DNA of 64,000 bases from Micromonospora rubida (GCF_009908295.1 NZ_JAAALO010000010.1:62001-126000), one strand, 5' to 3'. Positions 53,017-62,379 are shown, counted from the first letter of the stretch. Translations and numbers: made by a program. The notes: generated by a model not told the origin, from the letters alone.

Positions 53017-54075
53017 ATGACCCAGCACAGTCGGGACCTGTCGCGCCGCCGGCTGCTGTTCGGCGGGGCCGCGCTCGGCGCCGGCGCACTGCTCGCCGGG
53101 TGCACCAGCAACGAGGCGGCGCCGACGGCGGCGCAGACCAAGGCGGCCGAGGCCGCCGCCGGCGGCAACAGCGCGCCCGGCAAGAAGGTGACCGTCGGCT
53201 TCTCGGCCCCGGCCGCCAACCACGGCTGGATCGCCGCCATCACCGCCAACGCCAAGGCCCAGGCCGGCGTGTACTCGGACGTGGAGTTCACGTCGGTCGA
53301 GGCGGGCGCGGACGCGGCGGCCCAGCGGGCGGCGCTGTCCACCCTGCTAGCCCAGAAGCCGGACGTCATCGTGGTGTTGCCGCACGACGGCAAGGAACTC
53401 AACGCGTTCGGCCTGGAGGCCATGAAGGCCGGCGTCCCGGTGGTCAACCTGGACCGGGCCTTCCCGGACGCCCGGGCCTACCGGCTCCAGATCAAGGGCG
53501 ACAACTACGGCATGGGCGTGGCCGCCGCCACCTACATCGCCGAGCAGCTCAAGGCCAAGGGGGTCAGCACCCCGATCATCGGCGAGATCCCCGGCGTCGA
53601 CTCGCTGGAGCTGACCCAGGAGCGGTCGAAGGGCTTCGCCGACACCCTCGCCTCGTACGGGTTCAAGGTGGCCAACCGGCGGCCGGCGGCGTTCACCGCC
53701 GACTCCGGCCAGCAGGCAGCCACCGGCCTGCTCCAGGCCCTGCCCAAGATCGACGCGGTCTGGAACCACGACGACGACCAGGGCATCGGCGTGCTCGCCG
53801 CCGTCAACCAGACCGGCCGCAAGGAGTTCTTCATGGTCGGCGGCGCCGGCTCGAAGAAGGCGATGGAGGACATCCTGGCCGACAAGACGGTCCTGAAGGC
53901 CACCGTCACCTACAGCCCCTCCATGGCGTCCTCGGCGATCTCGCTGGCCCGGCTCATCGGCCAGGGCAGGGGCATGTCCGACCTGGTGGAGCTCCAGGTG
54001 CCCAAGGAGATCGTGCTCGCCTCCGAGACGATCACCAAGGAGAACGCGAGCAACTACCTCAAGCTCGGGTTCTGA
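53017..54075 (+). CDS. Sugar ABC transporter substrate-binding lipoprotein (Tat-exported)
   Basis: A 352-residue periplasmic-binding-protein-1 type receptor. The N-terminus SRRRLLFGGAALGAGALLAGC has twin arginines and a lipobox, so it is probably exported folded by Tat and lipid-anchored. The mature part shows KVTVGFSAPAANHGWIAAI and PDVIVVLPHDGKELN. The VNLDRAF strand is characteristic of sugar-binding members. AGGAGGT is five bases before the ATG. It is 125 bases after the permease gene, same strand. Confidence 0.94.
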   Translation: MTQHSRDLSRRRLLFGGAALGAGALLAGCTSNEAAPTAAQTKAAEAAAGGNSAPGKKVTVGFSAPAANHGWIAAITANAKAQAGVYSDVEFTSVEAGADAAAQRAALSTLLAQKPDVIVVLPHDGKELNAFGLEAMKAGVPVVNLDRAFPDARAYRLQIKGDNYGMGVAAATYIAEQLKAKGVSTPIIGEIPGVDSLELTQERSKGFADTLASYGFKVANRRPAAFTADSGQQAATGLLQALPKIDAVWNHDDDQGIGVLAAVNQTGRKEFFMVGGAGSKKAMEDILADKTVLKATVTYSPSMASSAISLARLIGQGRGMSDLVELQVPKEIVLASETITKENASNYLKLGF

Positions 54076-54095
54076 CACACGGGGGGAGACCCACC

Positions 54096-55325
54096 TTGTC
54101 CACTCACCACAGTCACCTGCGGGTCGGCATGGTCGGCTACGCGTTCATGGGCGCGGCGCACTCACAGGCGTGGCGCACCGTGAACCGGGTGTACGACCTG
54201 CCGGCCCGGGTCCGGATGTCGCTGGTCTGTGGCCGGGACACCGCGAAGGTGGCCGCCGCCGCCGACCGGCTCGGCTGGGAGGCGCACACCACGGACTGGC
54301 GGCGCCTCGTCGAGTCCGACGAGATCGACGTGGTCGACGTCTGCACGCCGGGCGACAGCCACGCCGAGATCGCGCTCGCCGCCCTGGCCGCAGGCAAGCA
54401 CGTGCTCTGCGAGAAGCCGCTGGCCAACACGGTGGCCGAGGCCCGGGCGATGGCCGCCGCCGCGGAAACCGCGCGGGCGTCGGGGGTACGGTCCATGTGC
54501 GGGTTCAACTACCGCCGGGTCCCCGCCGTGGCCATGATGCGGCGGCTGATCGCCGACGGCCGGCTCGGCACCGTCCGGCACGTCCGGGCGGCATACCTTC
54601 AGGACTGGATCGTGGACCCGCAGTTCCCGCTGGTCTGGCGGTTGCAGCGGGACAGGGCGGGCTCCGGCGCGCTGGGCGACATCGGCGCGCACATCATCGA
54701 CCTGACCCAGTTCGTCACCGGTCAGCGGATCACCGGGGTCAGCGCGGTCACCGAGACGTTCGTCAAGGAGCGTCCGCTGTCGGCGGCGTCGAGCGGCCTG
54801 GCCGCGCAGGCCACCATCGGCACCGGCCCGGTCGACGGCCACGGCCCGGCCACCGGCACGGTGACCGTGGACGACGCGGCGGTCTTCGTCGCCCGGCTCG
54901 ACGGCGGGGCGCTGGCCACGTACGAGGCGAGCCGGTTCGCCACCGGGCGCAAGAACGCGCTCCGGGTGGAGATCAACGGCTCGCTCGGCACCGTGGCCTT
55001 CGACCTGGAACGCCTCAACGAGCTGGAGTTCTACGACGCCACCCGGCCGGCCGCCGAGCAGGGCTTCACCCGCATCCTGATGACGGAGGAGGACCACCCG
55101 TACATGTCGGCGTGGTGGCCGCCCGGCCACATCATCGGCTACGAGCACTCCTTCACCCACCAGATGCGGGACTTCGTCGAGGCGATCGCCACCGGCGTCG
55201 ACCCGGCGCCCTCGTTCGCCGACGGGTTGCAGGTCCAGTTGGTGCTGGACGCGGTGATCCGCTCGGCGGAGCTGGGCTCCTCGTGGACGGACGTGGAGCC
55301 GACGCTGGAGGCGGTCCCCGCCTGA
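54096..55325 (+). CDS. Gfo/Idh/MocA-family oxidoreductase
   Basis: A 409-residue NAD(P)-dependent sugar dehydrogenase. The Rossmann loop is RVGMVGYAFMGAAHSQAW. The catalytic motif EKPLAN and GDIGAHIIDLTQFVTG carry the Lys and the Asp/His of the family. It most likely oxidises a sugar or glycoside at a carbon such as C3. The start is TTG at 54096, eight bases after GGGGGAG. It sits 20 bases behind the binding-protein gene and so belongs to the sugar operon. Confidence 0.91.
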   Translation: MSTHHSHLRVGMVGYAFMGAAHSQAWRTVNRVYDLPARVRMSLVCGRDTAKVAAAADRLGWEAHTTDWRRLVESDEIDVVDVCTPGDSHAEIALAALAAGKHVLCEKPLANTVAEARAMAAAAETARASGVRSMCGFNYRRVPAVAMMRRLIADGRLGTVRHVRAAYLQDWIVDPQFPLVWRLQRDRAGSGALGDIGAHIIDLTQFVTGQRITGVSAVTETFVKERPLSAASSGLAAQATIGTGPVDGHGPATGTVTVDDAAVFVARLDGGALATYEASRFATGRKNALRVEINGSLGTVAFDLERLNELEFYDATRPAAEQGFTRILMTEEDHPYMSAWWPPGHIIGYEHSFTHQMRDFVEAIATGVDPAPSFADGLQVQLVLDAVIRSAELGSSWTDVEPTLEAVPA

Positions 55326-55958
55326 GCCCGCCCCGGCGGAGGCGGCCCGGGTCGCCACCGCCGAGGCGCACCGGTGACAGCCGTCCGCCGGTGGAGGAAC
55401 CGCGGTGGCGGCGCGTGCCGTCGCCACCGCCCGAGAGGCTTCCGGACCGACCGGCGAGGGACCCGCCGCGGTTGCGCCCCGCGGCGGGGACGAGGTCGGC
55501 TCCGGATGGCGTGCGACGGCGGGCCTCGGCCCGCCGCCGCGCGAGGGCAGGACGGCCGTCCGGTGCGGCCGGACCGGGATTCCCCGGCCGCACCGGAGGC
55601 CGCGCACCACGGCACCACGCACAGGCACAGGCACCACGCACCAAGCACCACGCACCACGGACGCGGGGGAGGCAGGGGCGGGACGCCGACCGGCCCTGCC
55701 TGCCAGCCCCGCCCGTCCCGCCCGTCCCGCCCGTCCCGGGTGCCGTCCGGTGGCGTCGTCGTGGGTGAGGGCGGCGTGGGGGGAACTTTTGCCGACCCGA
55801 GCGAAAGTTCAGGTCGAGTGGTCAGAAGGTATGGACACAGTTGATTCACGGACATTAATGTCCGGGTATCGCGATGGTGTATCCCCCCGCTACGGCATCC
55901 GGCGCGACGGCGCGCGCTCCGCCCTGGCAGTCATCCGTCAGGAAGGGACCGCACAACC
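55326..55958. other. 633-base intergenic region upstream of the GSDH gene
   Basis: No supported gene. It contains low-complexity DNA (a degenerate GCACCACGCA array at about 55607-55660 and CCCGTCCCG repeats at about 55715-55740), an inverted repeat GAACTTT/AAAGTTC (55783-55810), and a promoter with a palindrome at 55832-55864. The long frames here are G/C-rich artefacts. Confidence 0.6.
55832..55864 (+). promoter_or_regulatory. Promoter and 16-bp palindrome upstream of the GSDH gene
   Basis: TGGACA (55832-55837), 18 bases, TAATGT (55856-55861). The perfect palindrome CGGACATTAATGTCCG (55849-55864) covers the -10. Same -35, spacer length and a palindrome over the -10 as at the ROK promoter (48973), which suggests shared regulation. 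Confidence 0.55.
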
Positions 55959-58817
55959 ATGCCCATCAAGGACACAACCACCCACCAACCCCGACGGTGG
56001 CCCGCAGCCGCCGCTCTGCTGCTCGTCGCCGCTGCCGGCGCGGTCGGCCTCGGCACCGGCCCGGCCGCCCTCGGCGGCCCCACCCCGGCCGCCGCGCACG
56101 TGATCAGCGGCAGCGACTTCCAACAGGTCGAGCTGGCCCGGGGCGTCGCGGAGACCGGCGAGCCGATGTCCCTGGCCGTGCTGCCGGACCGGTCGGTCCT
56201 GCACACCGCCCGCAACGGCACGCTGCGCCGCACCGACGCCGCCGGCACCACCACGGTCGTCGGCACCGTGGCCGTCTACAACCACGACGAGGAGGGGTTG
56301 CAGGGCGTCGGGGTCGACCCGAACTTCGCCACCAACCGACACATCTACCTCTACTACGCGCCGCCGCTGACCACCCCCGCCGGGGACGCCCCCGCCACCG
56401 GCACCGACTTCTCCGCCTGGCAGGGCGTCAACCGGCTGTCCCGGTTCGCCCTGAACACCGACTTCACCGTCAACCAGGCGAGCAGGGTCGACGTCCTGGA
56501 CGTCCCGGCCGACCGGGGGATGTGCTGCCACGTCGGCGGGGACATCGACTTCGACGCCGCCGGCAACCTCTACCTGTCGACCGGCGACGACACCAACCCG
56601 TTCGACTCCGCCGGGTACGCCCCGATCGACGAGCGGACCAACCGCAATCCCGCGTACGACGCGCAGCGTAGCGCCGGCAACACCAACGACCTGCGCGGCA
56701 AGATCCTGCGGATCAAGGTCAACACGGACGGGTCGTACTCGATCCCCGCCGGGAACCTGTTCGCGCCCGGCACCGCGAAGACCCGCCCCGAGATCTACGC
56801 GATGGGCTTCCGCAACCCGTTCCGGCTCAGCGTCGACAAGGCCACGGGGATCGTCCACCTCGGCGACTACGGGCCGGACGCCGGCACCACCAGCGCCACC
56901 CGGGGCCCCAGCGGCCAGGTCGAGTTCGACCGGATCACCGGCCCCGGCAACTACGGCTGGCCGTACTGCACCGGCACCAACACCGCCACCGAGACGTACA
57001 ACGAGTGGGACTTCGCCGCCGGCACCGGCGGGGCCAAGTACGACTGCGGGGGAGGGCCGACCAACAACTCGTTCCGCAACACCGGCCTGGGCAAGCTGCC
57101 GGCCGCGAAGCAGTCCTGGATCCGGTACGGCGGCGACGCCGGCACCCCGCCCGAGTTCGGCGGCGGCTCCGAGTCCCCGATGGGCGGCCCGGTCTACCGG
57201 TACAACGCCGCCTCCACCTCGACGACGAAGTTCCCGCAGTCCTTCGACGGGCAGTTCTTCGCCACCGAGTTCGGCCGCGGCTGGATCAAGCCGATCCACG
57301 TCAACGCCGACGGCTCGCCCGGCACCATCGACGCCTTCCCGTGGACCGGCAAGCAGGTGATCGACTCGGCCTTCGGCCCGGACGGCGCGTACTACGTGCT
57401 CGACTACGGCACCGGCTACTTCAACGGCGACGCCAACTCCGCCCTCTACCGCTTCGACCACATCGGCGGCGGCAACCGGGCCCCCACCGCCCGGGCGGGC
57501 GCGGACCGGACGTCCGGGGTGGCCCCGTTGGCCGTGAACTTCTCCTCGGCCGGGTCGACGGACCCCGACGGCGGGGCGCTGACCTACGCGTGGGCGTTCG
57601 GCGACGGCACCACCTCCACCGTTGCCAACCCGGCCAAGACGTACACCGCGAACGGGACGTACACCGCCACGCTCACCGTGCGGGACCCCGAGGGGGCCAC
57701 CGGCAGCGCCGGCGTCACCATCACGGTGGGCAACACCGCCCCGACGGTGGCCGTGAACAGCCCCGGCAACGGGAGGCTCTTCTCCTTCGGCGACACCGTG
57801 CCGTTCAGCATCAGCGTCACCGACCCGGAGGACGGCACGATCGACTGCGCGAAGGTCAAGATGACCTACGTGCTCGGCCACGACCAGCACGGCCACCAGA
57901 TCACCTCGGCGAACGGCTGCTCCGGCTCGATCGCCGTCCCCGTCGACGGCGAGCACGACGACGCGGCGAACATCTTCGCCGTCTTCGACGCCGAGTACAC
58001 CGACTCGGGCGGGCTGACCACGCACACCCAGCACACCCTCCAGCCCCGGCACCGGCAGGCCGAGCACTTCAGGACCTCGGCCGGCATCGCCACCTTCGAC
58101 AAGGCCACCGCCGAGGGCGGCAAGACCGTCGGCAACATCGAGAACGGGGACTGGATCGCGTTCGAGCCGTACCAGCTCGGGAACGTGACCTCGTTCAGCG
58201 CCCGGGTCTCCTCGGCCGGTGTGGGCGGGACCCTCCAGGTGCGGGCCGGCTCCGCGACCGGGACGGTGCTCGGCTCGGTCGCCGTGCCGGTCACCGGCGC
58301 GTGGGACACGTTCACCACGGTCACCGGGGAGGTCTCCGGTGCGCCCGCCGGCACCACCGCCCTGTACCTCACCTTCGCCGGCGGGGCCGGGGCGCTCTAC
58401 GACGTGGACGCGTTCACCCTGGACACCACCCCCACGCGGACCGGCCCGATCAAGGGCCTGGGCGGCAAGTGTCTGGACGTGCGCAACGGCGCGTCCGCCG
58501 ACGGGACCCAGGTCCAGGTCTACGGCTGTAACGGCAGTGCGGCCCAGGTGTGGACGGTGACGCCGAACAGCACGGTGCGGGCGTTGGGCAAGTGTCTGGA
58601 CGTGTCGGGGGCGGGTACGGCCGACGGTACGAGGATTCAGCTGTGGGCGTGTAACGGTTCGGGGGCGCAGAGTTGGTCGGCGCGGGCCGACGGGACGCTG
58701 CGCAACGTCGGGTCGGGCAAGTGCCTGGACGTCTCCGGGAACACCTCCACCGACAGCACTCCCGTGCACCTGTGGACCTGCCACACCGGCGCCAACCAGA
58801 AGTGGACCCTGCCCTAG
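55959..58817 (+). CDS. Secreted PQQ-type sugar dehydrogenase with PKD, CBM6-like and ricin domains
   Basis: A 952-residue exported protein. A signal peptide (about 1-46) leads a glucose/sorbosone-dehydrogenase beta-propeller (about 55-505; EEGLQGVGVDPNFATNRHIY, YAMGFRNPFRLSVD, GYGTGYFNGD-like end). A PKD domain follows (about 508-593; GSTDPDGGALTYAWAFGDG), a short region, a CBM6-like carbohydrate module (about 700-825) and a ricin B-type lectin (about 828-952; GGKCLDV three times). It should bind a polysaccharide and oxidise sugars outside the cell. PQQ is expected from the family, but no PQQ genes are in the window. No visible ribosome-binding site is strong. Confidence 0.9.
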   Translation: MPIKDTTTHQPRRWPAAAALLLVAAAGAVGLGTGPAALGGPTPAAAHVISGSDFQQVELARGVAETGEPMSLAVLPDRSVLHTARNGTLRRTDAAGTTTVVGTVAVYNHDEEGLQGVGVDPNFATNRHIYLYYAPPLTTPAGDAPATGTDFSAWQGVNRLSRFALNTDFTVNQASRVDVLDVPADRGMCCHVGGDIDFDAAGNLYLSTGDDTNPFDSAGYAPIDERTNRNPAYDAQRSAGNTNDLRGKILRIKVNTDGSYSIPAGNLFAPGTAKTRPEIYAMGFRNPFRLSVDKATGIVHLGDYGPDAGTTSATRGPSGQVEFDRITGPGNYGWPYCTGTNTATETYNEWDFAAGTGGAKYDCGGGPTNNSFRNTGLGKLPAAKQSWIRYGGDAGTPPEFGGGSESPMGGPVYRYNAASTSTTKFPQSFDGQFFATEFGRGWIKPIHVNADGSPGTIDAFPWTGKQVIDSAFGPDGAYYVLDYGTGYFNGDANSALYRFDHIGGGNRAPTARAGADRTSGVAPLAVNFSSAGSTDPDGGALTYAWAFGDGTTSTVANPAKTYTANGTYTATLTVRDPEGATGSAGVTITVGNTAPTVAVNSPGNGRLFSFGDTVPFSISVTDPEDGTIDCAKVKMTYVLGHDQHGHQITSANGCSGSIAVPVDGEHDDAANIFAVFDAEYTDSGGLTTHTQHTLQPRHRQAEHFRTSAGIATFDKATAEGGKTVGNIENGDWIAFEPYQLGNVTSFSARVSSAGVGGTLQVRAGSATGTVLGSVAVPVTGAWDTFTTVTGEVSGAPAGTTALYLTFAGGAGALYDVDAFTLDTTPTRTGPIKGLGGKCLDVRNGASADGTQVQVYGCNGSAAQVWTVTPNSTVRALGKCLDVSGAGTADGTRIQLWACNGSGAQSWSARADGTLRNVGSGKCLDVSGNTSTDSTPVHLWTCHTGANQKWTLP
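58440..58813 (+). repeat. 374-bp direct repeat, copy 1 (ricin module)
   Basis: It matches 60635-61008 with only three differences, all in the first 70 bases; the last 300 or so are identical. It encodes the ricin-B module of the GSDH protein. Confidence 0.97.
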
Positions 58818-58829
58818 GCGCGAGGAAGG

Positions 58830-58860
58830 CCCCTACCCGACGGCCCCCGTCGGGTAGGGG
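58830..58860 (+). terminator. Strong hairpin after the GSDH gene
   Basis: Perfect 14-base arms (CCCCTACCCGACGG and complement) with a three-base loop, 13 bases after the stop. No U-tract. Readthrough to the ThuA gene may still occur. Confidence 0.8.
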
Positions 58861-58906
58861 ATCCGGTCGACCCCACCCCGCAGCGCGAAGCCCTCAGGAG
58901 AGCGAC

Positions 58907-61012
58907 ATGCGCAGACTCCTCCGTCCCGTCCTCGGCGCGGCCACCGCGGCCCTCGCCGTCCTCGCCTGCACCACCCCCGCCACCCCGGCCTCGGCCGTCG
59001 ACGCCCCGTACGACGTGCTGGTCTTCTCCAGGACCGCAGGCTTCCGGCACGACTCCATCGCGGTCGGCACCCAGGCCGTCCGCGACCTCGGCGCGGCCAA
59101 CGGCTTCACCGTCACCGCCACCGAGGACGCCACCGCGTTCAGCACCGCCAACCTGGCGAGGTACGAGGCGGTGCTCTTCCTCAACACCACCGGCGACGTG
59201 CTCGACGCGACCCAGCAGGCCGCCTTCGAGTCGTACATCGGCTCCGGCGGTGGGTTCGTCGGCGTGCACGCCGCCGCCGACACCGAGTACGACTGGCCGT
59301 TCTACGGCAACCTGGTCGGCGCCTGGTTCGCCTCCCACCCGGCCATCCAGCAGGCCACCGTCAAGGTGGAGGACCGGGCGCACGCCGCCACCGCCGCGCT
59401 GCCGCAGTCCTGGCCGCGCACCGACGAGTGGTACGACTACCGCACCAACGCCCGCTCGACCGCGCGCGTGCTGGCGACCCTCGACGAGTCTTCGTACTCC
59501 GGCGGGTCGATGGGCGGCGACCACCCGCACGCCTGGTGCAAGACGTACAACGGCGGCCGGTCCTTCTACACCGGCGGCGGGCACACCCAGTCGTCGTACG
59601 CCGAGCCGGCCTTCCGCTCCCACCTGCTCGGCGGCATCCGGTACGCGGCCGGCCGGGCGAAGGCCGACTGCCGGCCCGAGACCGGCTACAGCCCCCTCTA
59701 CAACGGCTCCACCGCCGGCTGGTCCCAGGCCGGGCCGGGCAGCTTCACCAACGCCGACGCCACCCTTAACTCCGTCGGCGGGATGGGCCTGTACTGGTAC
59801 AGCGCCAAGGAGTTCACCAACTACTCGCTCAAGCTGGACTGGAAGCTGGCCGGCGACGACAACTCCGGGGTGTTTGTCGGCTTCCCGCCGTCGACCGACC
59901 CGAACTCCGCCGTGAACAACGGCTACGAGGTGCAGATCGACGCCACCGACGCCGCCGAGCGCACCACCGGCGCGGTCTACACCTTCAAGTCCGCCGACCT
60001 GGCCGCCCGGGACGCCGCGCTCAACCCGCCGGGGGAGTGGAACACCTACGAACTGCTGGTCGAGGGGGAGCGGCTCCAGGTCCTCCTCAACGGGGTGAAG
60101 ATCAACGACTTCACCAACACCGACCCGGCCCGCTCGCTCGCCGGCCACGTCGGCATCCAGAACCACGGCACCGGCGACGACGTCGCGTTCCGCAACATCC
60201 GGATCAGGGAACTGGGCGGCCCGCCGGGGAACACCACCGTCCAGGCCGAGGCGTACAGCGCCGCGAGCGGCGTCAGCGCGTACCCCAAGGCCGGGGCCAA
60301 CGGCGGCCAGACCCTGGGGTACGTCGACCCGGGCGACTGGGCCGGCTACCACGGCCTGGACCTGACCGGGGTGACCTCGGTGCGGGCCCGGGTGGTCTCC
60401 GGCGGCCCCGGCGGGACCATCCAGTTCCGCACCGGCTCGGCCACCGGCGCCGTGCTCGGCCAGGTCGCGGTGCCCAACACCGGGAGCTGGACGACGTACG
60501 CCGACGTCAGCGCCCCGCTGACCGGGGTGCCGGCCGGCAGTCAGAACCTGTACCTCACCTTCGCCGGCACCGGCACGGGCCTGTTCGACGTCGACGACGT
60601 GACCCTGATCCGGTCGTCGACCCCGACGAACGGCACCGGCCCGATCAGGGGCCTGGGCGGCAAGTGTCTCGACGTGCGCAACGGCGCGTCCGCCGACGGG
60701 ACTCAGGTCCAGGTCTACGGCTGTAACGGCAGTGCGGCCCAGGTGTGGACGGTGACGCCGAACAGCACGGTGCGGGCGTTGGGCAAGTGTCTGGACGTGT
60801 CGGGGGCGGGTACGGCCGACGGTACGAGGATTCAGCTGTGGGCGTGTAACGGTTCGGGGGCGCAGAGTTGGTCGGCGCGGGCCGACGGGACGCTGCGCAA
60901 CGTCGGGTCGGGCAAGTGCCTGGACGTCTCCGGGAACACCTCCACCGACAGCACTCCCGTGCACCTGTGGACCTGCCACACCGGCGCCAACCAGAAGTGG
61001 ACCCTGCCGTAG
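58907..61012 (+). CDS. Secreted ThuA / 3-keto-disaccharide hydrolase-like protein with CBM6 and ricin domains
   Basis: A 701-residue exported protein with a signal peptide to about residue 31. A ThuA-like domain follows (about 34-240; DVLVFSRTAGFRHDSIAVG, GGGFVGVHAAADTEYDWPFY). Next is a DUF1080/3-keto-disaccharide-hydrolase fold (about 255-435; NYSLKLDWKLAGDDNSGVFVG and AGHVGIQNHGTGDDVAFRNI). A CBM6-like module (about 440-570) and a ricin-B module (about 577-701) complete it. ThuA proteins are linked to 3-keto-glycoside metabolism. CAGGAGAG precedes the ATG. Confidence 0.9.
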   Translation: MRRLLRPVLGAATAALAVLACTTPATPASAVDAPYDVLVFSRTAGFRHDSIAVGTQAVRDLGAANGFTVTATEDATAFSTANLARYEAVLFLNTTGDVLDATQQAAFESYIGSGGGFVGVHAAADTEYDWPFYGNLVGAWFASHPAIQQATVKVEDRAHAATAALPQSWPRTDEWYDYRTNARSTARVLATLDESSYSGGSMGGDHPHAWCKTYNGGRSFYTGGGHTQSSYAEPAFRSHLLGGIRYAAGRAKADCRPETGYSPLYNGSTAGWSQAGPGSFTNADATLNSVGGMGLYWYSAKEFTNYSLKLDWKLAGDDNSGVFVGFPPSTDPNSAVNNGYEVQIDATDAAERTTGAVYTFKSADLAARDAALNPPGEWNTYELLVEGERLQVLLNGVKINDFTNTDPARSLAGHVGIQNHGTGDDVAFRNIRIRELGGPPGNTTVQAEAYSAASGVSAYPKAGANGGQTLGYVDPGDWAGYHGLDLTGVTSVRARVVSGGPGGTIQFRTGSATGAVLGQVAVPNTGSWTTYADVSAPLTGVPAGSQNLYLTFAGTGTGLFDVDDVTLIRSSTPTNGTGPIRGLGGKCLDVRNGASADGTQVQVYGCNGSAAQVWTVTPNSTVRALGKCLDVSGAGTADGTRIQLWACNGSGAQSWSARADGTLRNVGSGKCLDVSGNTSTDSTPVHLWTCHTGANQKWTLP
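60635..61008 (+). repeat. 374-bp direct repeat, copy 2 (ricin module)
   Basis: Near-identical to 58440-58813 (three differences). It ends at the last codon before the stop in both genes: proline codons CCC and CCG then TAG. Confidence 0.97.
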
Positions 61013-61368
61013 CCGGGTGAACCGAGGTGGTGGGAGGGGCCCCGGCCATCGGCTGAGGTCCCTCCCCGCGCCAGGAGCGCCGCCGCCCCCGCCCCGGTGG
61101 GAATTCACGGCCCGCGCCGAGCTGCCCGCCTCCGAGGAGGAGGCCGGATGACGGGCGGTGGCCCCTTCCTAACCGGTCGGGGCCGCCCTAGAGTGAGGTC
61201 GGCGACCGTGCGCGGTGGCCGGTGACCCGGCGGGAGGCGCAACCCGCTGGGCCCAGGCGCTCGCCCGCGCCCACCGGCACCCCGGCACGTCCGCCACGCA
61301 CCGGCCCGGCCGGTCGCCCTCGCCCCGGTCCCGCACGCGGAATCCCCATCACCCAGGGGAGTAGGACA
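61013..61368. other. 356-base intergenic region
   Basis: No supported gene. It includes a terminator-like hairpin near its start and a possible -10, TAGAGT (61189-61194), for the isomerase gene. An open frame reaches back to 61222 but lacks conservation. Confidence 0.5.
61032..61066 (+). terminator. Hairpin after the ThuA-domain gene
   Basis: GGGAGGG pairs with CCCTCCC, extended by two CC/GG pairs across one G-U. Fifteen-base loop. Weaker than the one after the GSDH gene. Confidence 0.5.
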
Positions 61369-62379
61369 ATGGCGCGACCCATCACACTCTTCACCGGCCA
61401 GTGGGCCGATCTTCCGTTCGACGAGGTCTGCCGGCTCGCCTCCGAGTGGGGCTACGACGGGCTGGAGATCGCCTGCTGGGGTGACCATTTCGAGGTCGAC
61501 AGGGCGCTCGCCGACGACTCGTACGTCGACCGGAAACGGGAGACCCTGGCGAAGCACAACCTGAAGGTCTTCGCCATCTCCAACCACCTGGTCGGCCAGG
61601 CAGTCTGCGACCACCCGATCGACGAGCGGCACCAGGACATCCTGCCCGCCCGGATCTGGGGCGACGGCGAGCCCGAGGGGGTCCGCCGGCGGGCCGCCGA
61701 GGAGATCAAGGACACCGCCCGGGCGGCGGCGAGGCTGGGCGTGGACACGGTCGTCGGCTTCACCGGCTCGTCGATCTGGCACACCCTGGCGATGTTCCCG
61801 CCGGTGCCCCCGGCCATGATCGAGCGCGGCTACGCCGACTTCGCCGACCGGTGGAACCCGATCCTCGACGTCTTCGACGAGGTGGGGGTCCGGTTCGCCC
61901 ACGAGGTCCACCCCAGCGAGATCGCGTACGACTACTGGACGACCAAGCGGGCCCTGGAGGCGGTCGGGCACCGGCCCGCGTTCGGGCTGAACTGGGACCC
62001 GTCGCACTTCGTCTGGCAGGACCTGGACCCGGTGAACTTCATCCTCGACTTCGCCGACCGGATCTACCACGTCGACTGCAAGGACGCGAAGGTACGCACC
62101 GGCGACGGCCGGCGCGGCCGGCTCTCCTCCCACCTGCCCTGGGCGGACCTGCGTCGGGGCTGGGACTTCGTCTCCACCGGCCACGGCGACGTGCCATGGG
62201 AGGACTGCTTCCGCGCGCTCAACGCCATCGGGTACGCCGGCCCCATCTCCATCGAATGGGAGGACGCCGGGATGGACCGCCTCGTCGGGGCGCCCGAGGC
62301 GCTCCAGTTCGTCCGCAGGCTGGCCTTCGACGCCCCGGCCGCCGCGTTCGACGCGGCGTTCAGCAGCAGCCGGGACTGA
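61369..62379 (+). CDS. Sugar phosphate isomerase/epimerase (TIM barrel)
   Basis: A 336-residue AP-endonuclease-2-type TIM barrel. Metal ligands are expected in RFAHEVHPSE, GLNWDPSHFVW, YHVDCKDAKV and ISIEWEDAGM, a full E/D/H/E set. Such enzymes isomerise or epimerise sugars, and several act on 3-keto-sugars beside Gfo/Idh dehydrogenases. AGGGGAGTAGG precedes the ATG. There is no signal peptide, so it is cytosolic. It closes the sugar block. Confidence 0.9.
   Translation: MARPITLFTGQWADLPFDEVCRLASEWGYDGLEIACWGDHFEVDRALADDSYVDRKRETLAKHNLKVFAISNHLVGQAVCDHPIDERHQDILPARIWGDGEPEGVRRRAAEEIKDTARAAARLGVDTVVGFTGSSIWHTLAMFPPVPPAMIERGYADFADRWNPILDVFDEVGVRFAHEVHPSEIAYDYWTTKRALEAVGHRPAFGLNWDPSHFVWQDLDPVNFILDFADRIYHVDCKDAKVRTGDGRRGRLSSHLPWADLRRGWDFVSTGHGDVPWEDCFRALNAIGYAGPISIEWEDAGMDRLVGAPEALQFVRRLAFDAPAAAFDAAFSSSRD

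Noticed and set aside
55405..55958. Possible pseudogene in the gap before the GSDH gene
   Set aside because: Frames contain only low-complexity Arg/Pro/His repeats and no recognisable domain remnant.
61222..61368. Upstream start of the isomerase gene at 61222
   Set aside because: The extra 49 residues are Pro/Arg/Gly-rich, and a good ribosome-binding site precedes 61369.
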